Shown here piece after piece: positions 33,825-42,409 of a stretch of DNA of 64,000 nucleotides (position 1 is the first letter of the stretch; every line of letters begins with the position of its first letter). The notes beneath the pieces were generated by a model. That model ran no database searches. It was not told where the DNA came from and worked only from the letters and a program-made list of their open reading frames with translations. A program made the translations under genes and the position numbers. Origin of the DNA: Betaproteobacteria bacterium (GTDB lineage Bacteria > Pseudomonadota > Gammaproteobacteria > Burkholderiales > Casimicrobiaceae); NCBI GenBank assembly GCA_016720425.1, contig JADKKQ010000008.1:1-64000 (forward strand), in the 5' to 3' direction.

Positions 33825-34430
33825 ATGCAGTTCCCGGCGTTTTTCGACGCGGCGCCACCGATCACCGTGCGCGACCCGCTGGCGGACTTTCTCGGTGCCG
33901 CTGACGGGGGCGTCATCGAGTACTGCTATGCCGATGCGGTGCGGCTCGCCGGGCACTCGTGCCCGACCGTCGCCTCCGCCTACCTGATGACGCGCGCCGC
34001 GCTGCGCGCGCTCTATCCCGATGCGTTGCCCGAACGCGGCGGCATCCGCGTCGAGCTGCGCGACGAGCGCGTGGCGGGTGTCGCCGGCGTCATCGCCAAC
34101 GTAGCGAGCCTGGTTTCGGGCGCCACCCAGGACACGGGCTTCAAGGGCATCGGCGGGCGCTTCGACCGTCGCGGCCTGCTGTTCTTCGGCGTTGAAATTC
34201 CGGGCCAGATGCGCTTCACCCGCATCGACACCGCGGCTTCGGCGGTCGTGTCCGCCCGGCTCGATCGCCTGCCGGCGGATCCGCGCGTCGCGGAGCTCCT
34301 GCCGCGCAGCCTCGACGGCACCGCCACGGCCGACGAGAGGGCGCTGTTCCAAACGCTTTGGCAGGGCCGGGTGCGTGTACTACTCGTGGAGCGTGCCGAC
34401 GACCCCGAGATCATCGCGGTCCAGGCGTAG
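33825..34430 (+). CDS. FmdE-domain protein
   Basis: A 201-aa protein. The GHSCPTVASAYLMTRAALRA block (G43-H44-S45-C46-P47) matches the N-terminal GHxCP motif of FmdE (formylmethanofuran dehydrogenase subunit E, Pfam FmdE), which binds a metal through His and Cys. The second half shows FDRRGLLFFGVEIPG and no zinc-ribbon. Archaeal FmdE belongs to methanogenesis, but bacterial homologues have no known reaction. Divergent from tetR and the HlyD/ABC exporter, so it is probably co-regulated with them. A metal- or cofactor-related function is an inference. Confidence 0.7.
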   Translation: MQFPAFFDAAPPITVRDPLADFLGAADGGVIEYCYADAVRLAGHSCPTVASAYLMTRAALRALYPDALPERGGIRVELRDERVAGVAGVIANVASLVSGATQDTGFKGIGGRFDRRGLLFFGVEIPGQMRFTRIDTAASAVVSARLDRLPADPRVAELLPRSLDGTATADERALFQTLWQGRVRVLLVERADDPEIIAVQA

Positions 34431-34473
34431 AGCGGCTGCTGAATGCCCCCGGGGCCGGGCTGCGCCCAGCCCA

Positions 34474-34520
34474 CCCCCCGCGGGGGGGCAAGGAAACTTG
34501 GGGCGGCCCGGCGTTTCCTT
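34474..34520. terminator. Nested inverted repeats between convergent genes
   Basis: The spacer between the FmdE gene (ends 34430) and glpB (ends 34532) holds CCCCCCG-CGGGGGG (34474-34487) and then AAGGAAAC (34490-34497) pairing with GTTTCCTT (34513-34520) around a 15-base loop. It could stop transcription from both sides; there is no clear T-run. It may also be a dispersed betaproteobacterial repeat; I see no other copy in this window. Confidence 0.45.
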
Positions 34521-34531
34521 GAAACCAGAGG

Positions 34532-35881
34532 CTATTCGCCGGGAACCACGACCTGGCGGTTGAGGGAAGGGGTGGCGGCAAGCCCGCCCGACGAGCCGCG
34601 CAGGTACCTCTCGGCCGCGCCGACGGCCTGGTAGGCGGTGGCGATCGCGATGCCCGCGCCGCTGCGCGAACGAATCCAGTCCTGATGGGCGACGATGACT
34701 CCCGCGGCGAAGAGTCGTTCGCTGCAGGGTCGCCCGTCCCGTCCCAGCGGCCTTGATTCGGCATCGACTTCGATGCCGGCGCGGTGCAGCGGGTGCCCGC
34801 GGACATCGGTGTAGCGCTCGCGATACCAGTCGGCCCTGCCGGCGGGTTGCGTCACCGGCAGGTCGAGGAGCGGCTCGGCGATCCGGTCCGGATGCGCTTC
34901 GAGTCCACCGCTCAGAAAGCGGCCGGTGGCGAGGATCACCGCGCGCGCTCGAATCCGGATCGGGCCGTAGCTGTCGCGCAGGTCCAGCGTCGCGCCGTCA
35001 CCGTCGAAACCGAGGCCCGTGACCTTCTGCTGCGGGATCAGCGTCACCCCTCTCTTCGGCAGCGCCTGCTCCAGCAACTCGCGCAGCCGGACACCGGGCA
35101 CCGACGGCGGCATCGTCGGGATCTCGAAGATTTCGAGGCCGGTGAGTCGCTCCAGGTCCGCGTGCACCCGGTCCGGCCGGTGCACGCCGAGGATCGCCGG
35201 CAGGCCGATCACCCGCGCCGGTCCGGCGACGCCCTGCAGCGCCGTGGCCAGCCTTTCGCGGGTCGCCGGCACCTCCAGCGCCCGCGCCATCACCTCCGGA
35301 TAGACTTCGCCGCGGGCCATGTCCGGGAAGCCGATGCGCTGCGCGGCGAGGCCCGGCCAGCGACCTCCGAGATTCGCGACCACCTCGCGACTGCTGAACC
35401 CTTTCAAGCCTTCGAAGTCGACGATGACGCAGGCCGCCCTGGCGGCAAAGGCCCGCGGCCCGGCAGCCATCGTGGCGGGGACGCAGAGCGTCTGCTTCAG
35501 CGTGCCGGCGGGGGTCAGCGCGGTGACGTTGCGGTCGCCGGCGCGACTGTAGGCGATTCCGCCTGACCCGAGAAAGCTCGTGAACTCGTCGAAGCCGGCG
35601 CGAAGGTCGGCGACGGCGATCCGTCCGAGCGGGTGCTTCGGCTGCGTTTGCCGCAGGTGCAGGAGTCCCTCCCAAGGGTCGGTGACGGCGGTGGCGATGC
35701 CGTCCAGCCGGCCGAGGAGATCGAGATAGCCGGTCGTGTAGGCGACCGCGCCGCTATTGCCCGCGAGCGCGGTGGCGATCTTTCGGTTGACGGCGAACAC
35801 CGAGGCGGCGAAGCCCGCGATGCCCGAACCGATCACGGCGAGTTCGGTGGTGAAGTTCCGTGGCTGCTCGATCATGTTCAT
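34532..35881 (-). CDS. glpB: Anaerobic glycerol-3-phosphate dehydrogenase subunit B
   Basis: A 449-aa flavoprotein-like subunit. The N-terminal dinucleotide motif is ELAVIGSGIAGFAASVFAVN; a second nucleotide-type segment is RARAVILATGRFLSGG near residue 317. Length and sequence (GAVAYTTGYLDLLG, ILGVHRPDRV) fit GlpB, which in E. coli binds FMN and passes electrons from GlpA to the membrane subunit. Start ATG 35881, with ATG 35875 also in frame. Downstream of glpA by 31 bp. Confidence 0.86.
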   Translation of the reverse strand: MNMIEQPRNFTTELAVIGSGIAGFAASVFAVNRKIATALAGNSGAVAYTTGYLDLLGRLDGIATAVTDPWEGLLHLRQTQPKHPLGRIAVADLRAGFDEFTSFLGSGGIAYSRAGDRNVTALTPAGTLKQTLCVPATMAAGPRAFAARAACVIVDFEGLKGFSSREVVANLGGRWPGLAAQRIGFPDMARGEVYPEVMARALEVPATRERLATALQGVAGPARVIGLPAILGVHRPDRVHADLERLTGLEIFEIPTMPPSVPGVRLRELLEQALPKRGVTLIPQQKVTGLGFDGDGATLDLRDSYGPIRIRARAVILATGRFLSGGLEAHPDRIAEPLLDLPVTQPAGRADWYRERYTDVRGHPLHRAGIEVDAESRPLGRDGRPCSERLFAAGVIVAHQDWIRSRSGAGIAIATAYQAVGAAERYLRGSSGGLAATPSLNRQVVVPGE

Positions 35882-35912
35882 CTTCGACCGTGGAGTGGAC
35901 CGGCGGCAAGCG

Positions 35913-37523
35913 TCAATCGGCGTCCAGGGCGTCGAGCCCCAGCAGCCCGCAGTGCAGGGCTTCGGCCAGCTCCATCTGGGCGGCCTGCCGGCCCCAGATC
36001 ACCGGGCGCTGGCCCTTGAAGCGCTCGTCGAAGAAGTCGCGCATGTGGACGAGGCCCGCGGCGTCCCGATAGTAGCCACTGTCGTAGAGATACGAAGCGA
36101 CGCGGATGCCGCAGAACGAGCCCTGGCAGGGACCCTTGCCGACCCGCGAGCGCAGCGAGATCGCTTCGATGCTCATCACTTCGCGCTCGGCGCCCGGCGG
36201 GGTCGCGACGATCTCGTCGATCGCCGACTGCGGCACCATTTCGCACTCACAGAGAATCATGTCCCCCGGATCGTTGAGCTTGTACCAGTGCTTCGGCGCA
36301 GCGCCGGGCTCGGTCCAGCGGCCGGCGTCGTCACCGGGCAAAGGCACGGTGGCGGTCGTTCCGGCCTGACGGTTGCCGAGCCTGCCGGCGACGAGATCGG
36401 CGGCCTTCTCGGCCATCAGGCGGAAAGTCGTGAGCTTGCCGCCGGTGATGGTGCAGAAGTTGGCCAGGCCCTGCGAGCGGTGGTCGAGCAGCGCGAACCC
36501 GCGGCTGGCCGCGCGGTCGCTGGCGTTGCCCGTGCCTTGCAGCAGCGGGCGCACCCGGGAGAAGGCGCGGGTATAGCGGGCACCGGCCAGCGCCGGGATC
36601 ATCGCCGCTCCCTCGCGGATGTTGCGGTCGATTTCGTCGACGGTGGGCGCGACGTGGTCGAGGTCCTGGATTCGCGTCGACGTGGTGCCGAGGATGGAGA
36701 CCGTCCCGCCCGGCACCAGGATGTCGCCGTCGCCGGGGGGCCGCAGCCGGTTGACGACGTGGCGGGTCATCCGGTCGTGGTTGACCAGCAGCGTGCCCTT
36801 GGCATACAGCAGATCGACGTCGGCACAGCCGGCGAGGCGGGCGATGTTCATCGCCCAGGCGCCCCCCGCGTTGACCACCTGCCGCGCACGGATCGTCAGC
36901 GGCGCGAGGGTCCGGTGGTCGCGACAGACGGCGGAGCGGATTTCGCCGTCGACGATCTCGAAGCGCAGCAGCTCGGTGTGGGAACGGTAGAGGCTGCCGT
37001 TGGTGAGCCGGGCATGATCGACGTTCGCCAGGGCGAGGTGAAAGGGATCGACGGTGGCGTCGGGAACCCTGCAGGCCCTGACCAGTCGGTCCGAGAGGTG
37101 CGGCTCGAGCTTGCGCGCCTCGGCGACGGTCAGCTCGTCGCAGCGGATACCCGCGCGCCGGCAGAGCTCGGGAAATTCGTCGGCGAAGGCCGGATCATCC
37201 CCCTCGACGGCGACGAACAGGCCGCCGGTCGCCTCGATGCAATGCGGCGCCAACCGCTTCAGCAGCTCGTTCTCCTGCCGGCATTCGATCGCCGCTTCGA
37301 GGTCGGTGGAGACGTAGCGGGCGCCCGAGTGCAGCAGACCGTGATTGCCGCCCGAGGCGCCGGCGCAGAGGTCGATCTTGTCGATGAGGATCGAGTGGAT
37401 GCCGCGCAGCGCGAGGTCGCGCATGATCCCGGTGCCGGTCACCCCGCCGCCGATGATCAGCACCTCCGTCTCGAGCGTCGTTGCCGCCGCGGGTGCGGGT
37501 TGTTCGGGGGAGATCGTGCTCAT
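35913..37523 (-). CDS. glpA: Anaerobic glycerol-3-phosphate dehydrogenase subunit A
   Basis: A 536-aa FAD-dependent catalytic subunit. N-terminal GGGVTGTGIMRDLALRG binds FAD; CAGASGGNHGLLHSGARYV and CTITGGKLTTFRLMAEKAADL are glycerol-3-phosphate dehydrogenase signatures. A C-terminal BFD-like domain has four Cys (LCECEM and CQGSFCG) for a [2Fe-2S] cluster, which marks GlpA rather than aerobic GlpD. Oxidises glycerol-3-phosphate to dihydroxyacetone phosphate, passing electrons towards quinone, suited to nitrate/nitrite respiration. First 20 residues are Pro/Ala-rich. Confidence 0.92.
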   Translation of the reverse strand: MSTISPEQPAPAAATTLETEVLIIGGGVTGTGIMRDLALRGIHSILIDKIDLCAGASGGNHGLLHSGARYVSTDLEAAIECRQENELLKRLAPHCIEATGGLFVAVEGDDPAFADEFPELCRRAGIRCDELTVAEARKLEPHLSDRLVRACRVPDATVDPFHLALANVDHARLTNGSLYRSHTELLRFEIVDGEIRSAVCRDHRTLAPLTIRARQVVNAGGAWAMNIARLAGCADVDLLYAKGTLLVNHDRMTRHVVNRLRPPGDGDILVPGGTVSILGTTSTRIQDLDHVAPTVDEIDRNIREGAAMIPALAGARYTRAFSRVRPLLQGTGNASDRAASRGFALLDHRSQGLANFCTITGGKLTTFRLMAEKAADLVAGRLGNRQAGTTATVPLPGDDAGRWTEPGAAPKHWYKLNDPGDMILCECEMVPQSAIDEIVATPPGAEREVMSIEAISLRSRVGKGPCQGSFCGIRVASYLYDSGYYRDAAGLVHMRDFFDERFKGQRPVIWGRQAAQMELAEALHCGLLGLDALDAD

Positions 37524-37634
37524 GGCAGTCGGGGTCCGGTGGTGGCGCGCTCGCGGCGTGTCGCTGCGCAGTCGGGTCGAGGTGTGGCGTCGCCCGCCGC
37601 TCGTTGCCGTGCCGGCGGGCGAACGGCGACCCGG

Positions 37635-38990
37635 TCAGTCGATCAAGGCCCGGAGATCCGGCCCGAGGTAGTGGCGCTCGTTCTTGCCGAGGATGCCCAG
37701 CGACAGGCACATCAGGGTCCAGAAGTGGACGACGCCGTAGTCGCCGCCGTAGAAGCGGCCGATGTCCTCGATCTGGGAGTGGCAGTTGTGGCAGGGCGTG
37801 AGGACGTAGGCGGCGCTGGTGGCGGCGATCTGGTCGAACTTGCGCTTGCCGTAGATGCGTCGCTGGTCGGTCATTCCCGCCTGCAGGAAGCCGCCGCCGC
37901 CGCCGCAGCAGTAGTTGGCGCTGCGGTTCGGCTGCATGTCGACGAAGTTCTCCTCGCCGACCAGCGTCCGGACGACGAACCGCATGTCCTCGGCGATCGC
38001 ATCGCCGTACGACTTGCGCACGATCATGCAGGGATCCTGGACGGTGAACTTGATGCCCTTGGTGTTCCACCGGGAGTCGATCGGCAGCTTGCCTTCGCGG
38101 ATCCACCGGGCATACCAGGTGATCAGGCTGTCCATGCGGAAGCGGGCGTCCAGGCCGAAGCGCTTCACGCCCTGCCACATCGTGTAATAGCTGTGGCCGC
38201 ACTCGGTGTTCAGCCACACCTGGCAGCCGAGGTCGTTCACCGCGTCGACGCGCTTCTTGATGACGTTGCGCCACGCCTCCTCGTCGCCGGTGAACATGCA
38301 GAAATTCTCCGCCGCCCAGCCCTTGGAGGAATAGGTCCAGTCGGCGCCGACCCGGTCGAGAATCTTCCACAGCGGGACCATCTCCTCGGGCTCGCTCATC
38401 GGCTCGCGCGAGTTCTGGTTGACGAAGAAGTGCGCCCCGCGCTTGTCCATCGGCGCCGCGAGGTGCTGGAACCCCGGTTGCTCGCCCCGGACTTCCTCCA
38501 GCACGTCGTCGACGATCATCGCGAAATCGTCCGGCGGCATGCCCATCGCGCTGGTCGAGTCGCCGAGCTGCGCGAGGTGGCAGGAACGTGCGATCCCCTT
38601 CGGCTTGCGGTCCTGCGGCCAGTTGCCGCGGGCAAGAAACACCAGCTGCGAGACGTCGATGTTCATCGGGCAGACGTACTCGCAGCGCTTGCACAGCGTG
38701 CAGCACCAGACCCAGGGGGTGGTCGACAGCTCCTCATCCATCCCGAGCATGGCCATGCGGATGAACTTGCGCGGGTCCATGTTCTCGATTCCCGATGCCG
38801 GACACCCCGACGAGCAGAGCCCGCAGGTCAGGCAGGCGTCGAAGTTGGCGCCCGGCGGCAGCAACTCCAGTGCCGCTTCCTTGAAATTGAGGGGGGCTAT
38901 CGCGGTTTCCGCCATTTGCTTCGTCCGGTCGGCGCGCCGAAGGGGACCCGCGGCGATCGCTGCCGCCATTGTTTCAATTTCCTGCGCCAT
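37635..38990 (-). CDS. GlpC-like iron-sulfur subunit (HdrD/CCG-domain protein)
   Basis: 451 aa from ATG 38990; ATG 38915 (MAETAIAPLNFK) is an equally plausible start. Two ferredoxin-type [4Fe-4S] motifs (CLTCGLCSSGCPASG, CTLCKRCEYVCPMN) are followed by one complete CCG-type motif (DPCMIV, NYCCGGGGG, TPCHNCHSQ), the fold that binds the HdrB-type cluster. It sits at the head of the glpAB operon where glpC is expected and would link GlpAB to the quinone pool. Its close match to HdrD/DsrK-type proteins makes it longer and different from classical GlpC. Confidence 0.75.
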   Translation of the reverse strand: MAQEIETMAAAIAAGPLRRADRTKQMAETAIAPLNFKEAALELLPPGANFDACLTCGLCSSGCPASGIENMDPRKFIRMAMLGMDEELSTTPWVWCCTLCKRCEYVCPMNIDVSQLVFLARGNWPQDRKPKGIARSCHLAQLGDSTSAMGMPPDDFAMIVDDVLEEVRGEQPGFQHLAAPMDKRGAHFFVNQNSREPMSEPEEMVPLWKILDRVGADWTYSSKGWAAENFCMFTGDEEAWRNVIKKRVDAVNDLGCQVWLNTECGHSYYTMWQGVKRFGLDARFRMDSLITWYARWIREGKLPIDSRWNTKGIKFTVQDPCMIVRKSYGDAIAEDMRFVVRTLVGEENFVDMQPNRSANYCCGGGGGFLQAGMTDQRRIYGKRKFDQIAATSAAYVLTPCHNCHSQIEDIGRFYGGDYGVVHFWTLMCLSLGILGKNERHYLGPDLRALID

Positions 38991-39102
38991 TTGATACCCC
39001 CGGCGACGCAGGCCCGCGACCGAATGCCGCAGCGGGAATCGTGCGGGGTCCGCGGCCGGGCCGTGGCAGGCGTAGCATGAAAGATGAAGGAGGCGGGTCG
39101 TC

Positions 39103-39639
39103 ATGCGCAGACGCAGCTTGCCGCTGGCCCGGGTCTACGGGCTGCTCGAATCGGGTCCGGTCGTGCTGCTCACGACCGCACGCGGGGGGCGCCCCAACGT
39201 CATGGCCATGTCCTGGCACACGATGCTCGAGTTCGAGCCGCCGCTGGTCGGCTGCGTGGTCAGCAACCGCAACCACTCGTTCGCGACGCTGCGGGCGACG
39301 AAGGAGTGCGTGCTCGCGATCCCCACCGCCGAACTGGCGCCGAAAGTCGTGCGCTGCGGCAATGCCAGCGGGCGCGACGTCGACAAGTTCGCCCGCTTCG
39401 GGCTGACGCCGGTGGCGGCCTCCCACGTCGGCGCGCCGCTCGTCGCCGAGTGCTTTGCCAACCTCGAGTGCAAGGTCGTCGACACCCGGATGGTGAACCG
39501 GTACAACTTCTTCGTGCTCGAGGTGGTGCACGCCTGGGTCGAGCCGGGCAGGGCGGAACCGCGCACGATGCACCACCGTGGCCGCGGCCGGTTCATGATC
39601 GCGGGCCAGACCATCGCGCTGCCGTCGCGCATGAAGTGA
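39103..39639 (+). CDS. Flavin reductase family protein (FMN-binding)
   Basis: A 178-aa split-barrel protein of the flavin reductase/DIM6-NTAB family. The core VVLLTTARGGRPNVMAMSWH, then PPLVGCVVSNRNHSFATLRA, and CVLAIPTAELAPKVV form the FMN site. GGAGG (39090-39094) precedes ATG 39103. Divergent from the glpC-like gene, with about 110 bp between them. May supply reduced FMN or bind a flavin; partner not evident. Confidence 0.82.
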   Translation: MRRRSLPLARVYGLLESGPVVLLTTARGGRPNVMAMSWHTMLEFEPPLVGCVVSNRNHSFATLRATKECVLAIPTAELAPKVVRCGNASGRDVDKFARFGLTPVAASHVGAPLVAECFANLECKVVDTRMVNRYNFFVLEVVHAWVEPGRAEPRTMHHRGRGRFMIAGQTIALPSRMK

Positions 39640-39704
39640 GGCCGAACGGCGCCCGCCGCCGCATCCCTGCGCACGGCGCGCATCCGGAGACCGCATCGCC
39701 GCCG

Positions 39705-39745
39705 TTGATCTGCGTCAATGTTCGTGCGCGGCCCCGGAGTAGCGT
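39705..39745 (+). promoter_or_regulatory. FNR/DNR-type promoter (TTGAT-CTGC-GTCAA)
   Basis: TTGAT-CTGC-GTCAA (39705-39718) matches the FNR/DNR consensus at 9 of 10 conserved bases. TAGCGT (39740-39745) is centred 31 bp downstream of the site centre, which is exactly the class II arrangement (site at -41.5, -10 box). Transcription would start near 39753 and read into the small membrane protein gene at 39788. This is the best FNR-like site I found in the window. Confidence 0.7.
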
Positions 39746-39787
39746 TGTCGCATCGGGTCGGCGACAACGCGAAGTGGTGGTCGCATC

Positions 39788-40145
39788 ATGGACTGGCAGA
39801 CGAGCAGTTCGGACATCCGCTGGTGGTTCTGGGCATCGACGCTGGCGTTCATCGTCGCGGCGCTCGCGGGCTGGACTCCCGGCTATTACGTGGTGATGGC
39901 GATCAGTGCGCTGCAGGTCCTGTTCTTCCTGGCGCAGGAGAGGAGCCTCGCTGCGTTCCCGACGCAGATCCGGCTGGCGTACTTCGGCTTCACCCTCTTT
40001 CGGGCTGTGGCCGGAGCTGCGGTGGTTCGTCTTCGCGGTCCTGCTGCTCGGAACCGTGATGGTGACCTTCTTCGGGCGGTGTGCGATCGCGCTCGTGCTG
40101 AAGCGGATGCCGTGGAATCGGGGTCGGGAGGTTCGGCTCAATTGA
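39788..40145 (+). pseudogene. Small conserved membrane protein, frameshifted
   Basis: From ATG 39788 the frame encodes MDWQTSSSDIRWWFWASTLA, helices FIVAALAGWTPGYYVVMAI and ALQVLFFLAQE, then QIRLAYFGFTLF. There the reading frame breaks at TTT 39998-40000. The next frame continues GLWPELRWFVFAVLLLGTVM and VTFFGRCAIALVLKRMPWNR to TGA 40145. Removing one T gives an uninterrupted protein of about 118 aa. Homologues, as I recall, run GFTLLGLWP, which supports one extra base. Probably an inner-membrane protein expressed under low oxygen/NO through the FNR-type promoter upstream. Function unknown. Confidence 0.7.
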
Positions 40146-40308
40146 CGGAGCGCGGCACTCGATGCGAACTTGTCCGGCATGCGCTGCCGCGCGGAAGGGG
40201 GCGCGGCGCCTCGTTCCGACTCCGGCGCCGCAGGCCGCCGGCCGGTGCGACGGAGGTTGCACCGCGATCGTCGCCCGGCGCAGAATGTCGCCGGAGGCTA
40301 ACGACACC

Positions 40309-40521
40309 ATGGGTTCCTGGTCCTGTCCCCACGATCTCGACAACGTCTGCCAGAGGGTGAGCGGTGCACGCTGCGATCCGGGCATGCGGGGCTGCGTTCT
40401 GCAGGGCCGCTTCCGGTTCGCCCGGGACGAGCAGGAGGGCGTCCGCAAGCCGGTGAAGGCGGTGCCCGATGCGACCGCGACGCCGCCGCCAGCCACGTCT
40501 CGCCGGCGACCGGCGCCGTAG
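40309..40521 (+). CDS. Small four-Cys protein
   Basis: A 70-aa protein. WSCPHDLDNVCQRVSGARC and DPGMRGC place Cys at positions 6, 14, 22 and 29, a regular 8-8-7 spacing able to bind a metal or Fe-S cluster. The C-terminal 25 residues are Pro/Ala/Arg-rich and probably disordered. GGAGG (40293-40297) supports ATG 40309; ATG 40285 is also in frame. It follows the FNR-controlled membrane gene by 163 bp. Not recognised beyond the Cys pattern. Confidence 0.6.
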   Translation: MGSWSCPHDLDNVCQRVSGARCDPGMRGCVLQGRFRFARDEQEGVRKPVKAVPDATATPPPATSRRRPAP

Positions 40522-40617
40522 ACGCGGGCCGCGATGTGCCGCAGCACGCAGCGGCCGGCGATGAACCCGCGGCGTTCGCCGGTCAGCTCCGGCCGCTGAA
40601 CAAGGAACCTGCGCCAG

Positions 40618-42210
40618 ATGCGTGATTTGCATCGACCGGGACGCTCGGTGGCCATGGGCGCGCGCGGCGCAGCCGCAACGTCGCACCCTCTCTCCACGGC
40701 CATCGCGATCGAGGTTCTGCGCGCCGGTGGCAATGCGATCGACGCCGCGCTGACCGCCTGCTCGCTGCAGTCGTTGCTGGAGCCGCACAACACCGGGATC
40801 GGCGGCGACTGCTTCGCCCTGATCTGGCGCTCCGACACGCAGAGCCTGCACGCGCTCAACGGCTCCGGCTACGCGCCGCAGGGGCTGAGCGACGCGCGCC
40901 TGCTGGCGGCCGGTGTCGACCGGATCGGCGCCGAAGACGTCCATGCGATCACCGTGCCCGGCGCGCTGGACGCCTGGAACCGGCTGCTGCACGACCACGG
41001 TACGCGGTCGCTGGCCGAAATCCTCGCCCCGACCATCGACTATGCCGAGCACGGCGTCGTGATCGCCGAGCGCGCAGCGGCGGACTGGGCGTTGGAGATC
41101 GGCAAGCTGAGGAGCGACGAGGGCGCGCGGGGCCAGTTGCTGACACCGTCGGGCGATGCGCCGCGCGCCGGCGAGGTGATGCGCTATCCGACGCTGGCCC
41201 GGACCTTGCGCATCGTTGCCGCGGACGGTGTCGACGCCTTCTACCGGGGCCCGCTCGCCAGGACGCTGGTCGCCACGCTCAACCGTCTCGGCGGAACGCA
41301 CAGCCTGGCCGATTTCGCCGAATTCGCCAGCTTCTACGTCGAGCCGATCCGGACCGAATACCGGGGTCTCGACATCATTCAGGTACCGCCCAGCGGCCAG
41401 GGGCTGACCGCCTTGCTGATGCTCAACATCCTGCGCGGCTTCGACCATCGCGGGCAGGATCCGGTCGGGGCGGACCGATTCCACCTGCAGATCGAAGCGG
41501 GGCGTCTCGCCTACGGCATCCGCGACACCTACGTCGCGGACCCCGCCTTCGCGGACGTGCCGGTCGAGGCTCTGCTGTCGGAGGCCTTCGCGCAACGCCT
41601 GCGCGAGCGCATCAGCCTGCAGCGGGCGATGCCCGTCGAGATGGTGCTTCCGCGCGTCGGGCAGTCCGACACCGTGTACCTGTCGGTGGTCGACGGCGCC
41701 GGCAACGTCTGCTCGCTGATCAACTCGCTGTTCCATCACTTCGGCGTCGGCAAGGTCTGTCCGGAGACGGGTGTGGCCTTCCAGAACCGCGGCGCCGGCT
41801 TTCGCGTGCAGCCTGGCCATCCGAACAGCGTCCGCCCGCGCAAGCGGCCGCTGCACACCATCATCCCGGCGATGGCGCTGCGCGGTGGACGACCCGTGCT
41901 GTCGTTCGGCGTCATGGGGGGGGCCTACCAGCCGACCGGCGTCGTGCACACGCTGCAGAACGTCGTCGACTTCGGCATGGACGTGCAGGAGGCGCTCGAC
42001 GCGCCGCGCGGCTTCCGCCTGGCCGGCGCCTTCGAAGCCGAGCGCGGCATCGCCGAATCGGTCCTCGGCGAGCTGCAGGCGCGCGGGCATCCGGTCGCGC
42101 GCGCGGCCTTTCCCTGGGGAGCGGGCCAGATGATCGCGATGCGACCGGAGTCGGGGTTGCTGTCGGCCGGGTCGGACCCGCGCCGGGACGGCGTCGCCGT
42201 GGCCCTTTGA
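40618..42210 (+). CDS. Gamma-glutamyltransferase family protein
   Basis: A 530-aa Ntn-hydrolase. The family blocks are GGNAIDAALTACSLQSLLEP, HNTGIGGDCFALIW, and the self-cleavage site GQSDTVYLSVVDGAGNVCSL where the Thr becomes the nucleophile of the small subunit. Later PLHTIIPAMALRGGRPVLSF is the usual gamma-glutamyl pocket loop. No signal peptide is apparent, so it may be cytoplasmic, like several GGT-like amidases. Substrate unknown; ATG 40654 (MGARGAAATS) is a possible shorter start. Confidence 0.85.
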   Translation: MRDLHRPGRSVAMGARGAAATSHPLSTAIAIEVLRAGGNAIDAALTACSLQSLLEPHNTGIGGDCFALIWRSDTQSLHALNGSGYAPQGLSDARLLAAGVDRIGAEDVHAITVPGALDAWNRLLHDHGTRSLAEILAPTIDYAEHGVVIAERAAADWALEIGKLRSDEGARGQLLTPSGDAPRAGEVMRYPTLARTLRIVAADGVDAFYRGPLARTLVATLNRLGGTHSLADFAEFASFYVEPIRTEYRGLDIIQVPPSGQGLTALLMLNILRGFDHRGQDPVGADRFHLQIEAGRLAYGIRDTYVADPAFADVPVEALLSEAFAQRLRERISLQRAMPVEMVLPRVGQSDTVYLSVVDGAGNVCSLINSLFHHFGVGKVCPETGVAFQNRGAGFRVQPGHPNSVRPRKRPLHTIIPAMALRGGRPVLSFGVMGGAYQPTGVVHTLQNVVDFGMDVQEALDAPRGFRLAGAFEAERGIAESVLGELQARGHPVARAAFPWGAGQMIAMRPESGLLSAGSDPRRDGVAVAL

Positions 42211-42409
42211 GGGGTGCTGCCGGGAGGCCGCACCGGGACCGGCGGTTCGCGCCCGTCCGCCGGGCGGCATGCCCGGCCAGGAGGTGGCGGCGCAGCGCGG
42301 GCCGAACGTGCAGCGGCAGCCCTCGCCGGTGCCCGCGTTGCTCCCGTCGCGGGGAGGAATTCTGCTAGACTTTGCGGATGGTCCAGGTGAGCGTTTCGAC
42401 GCGCCAATC

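Noticed and set aside
34474..34487. Replication or attachment site at the C6GCG6 palindrome
   Set aside because: No integrase, repeat pair or tRNA nearby; more simply a hairpin at a convergent gene end.
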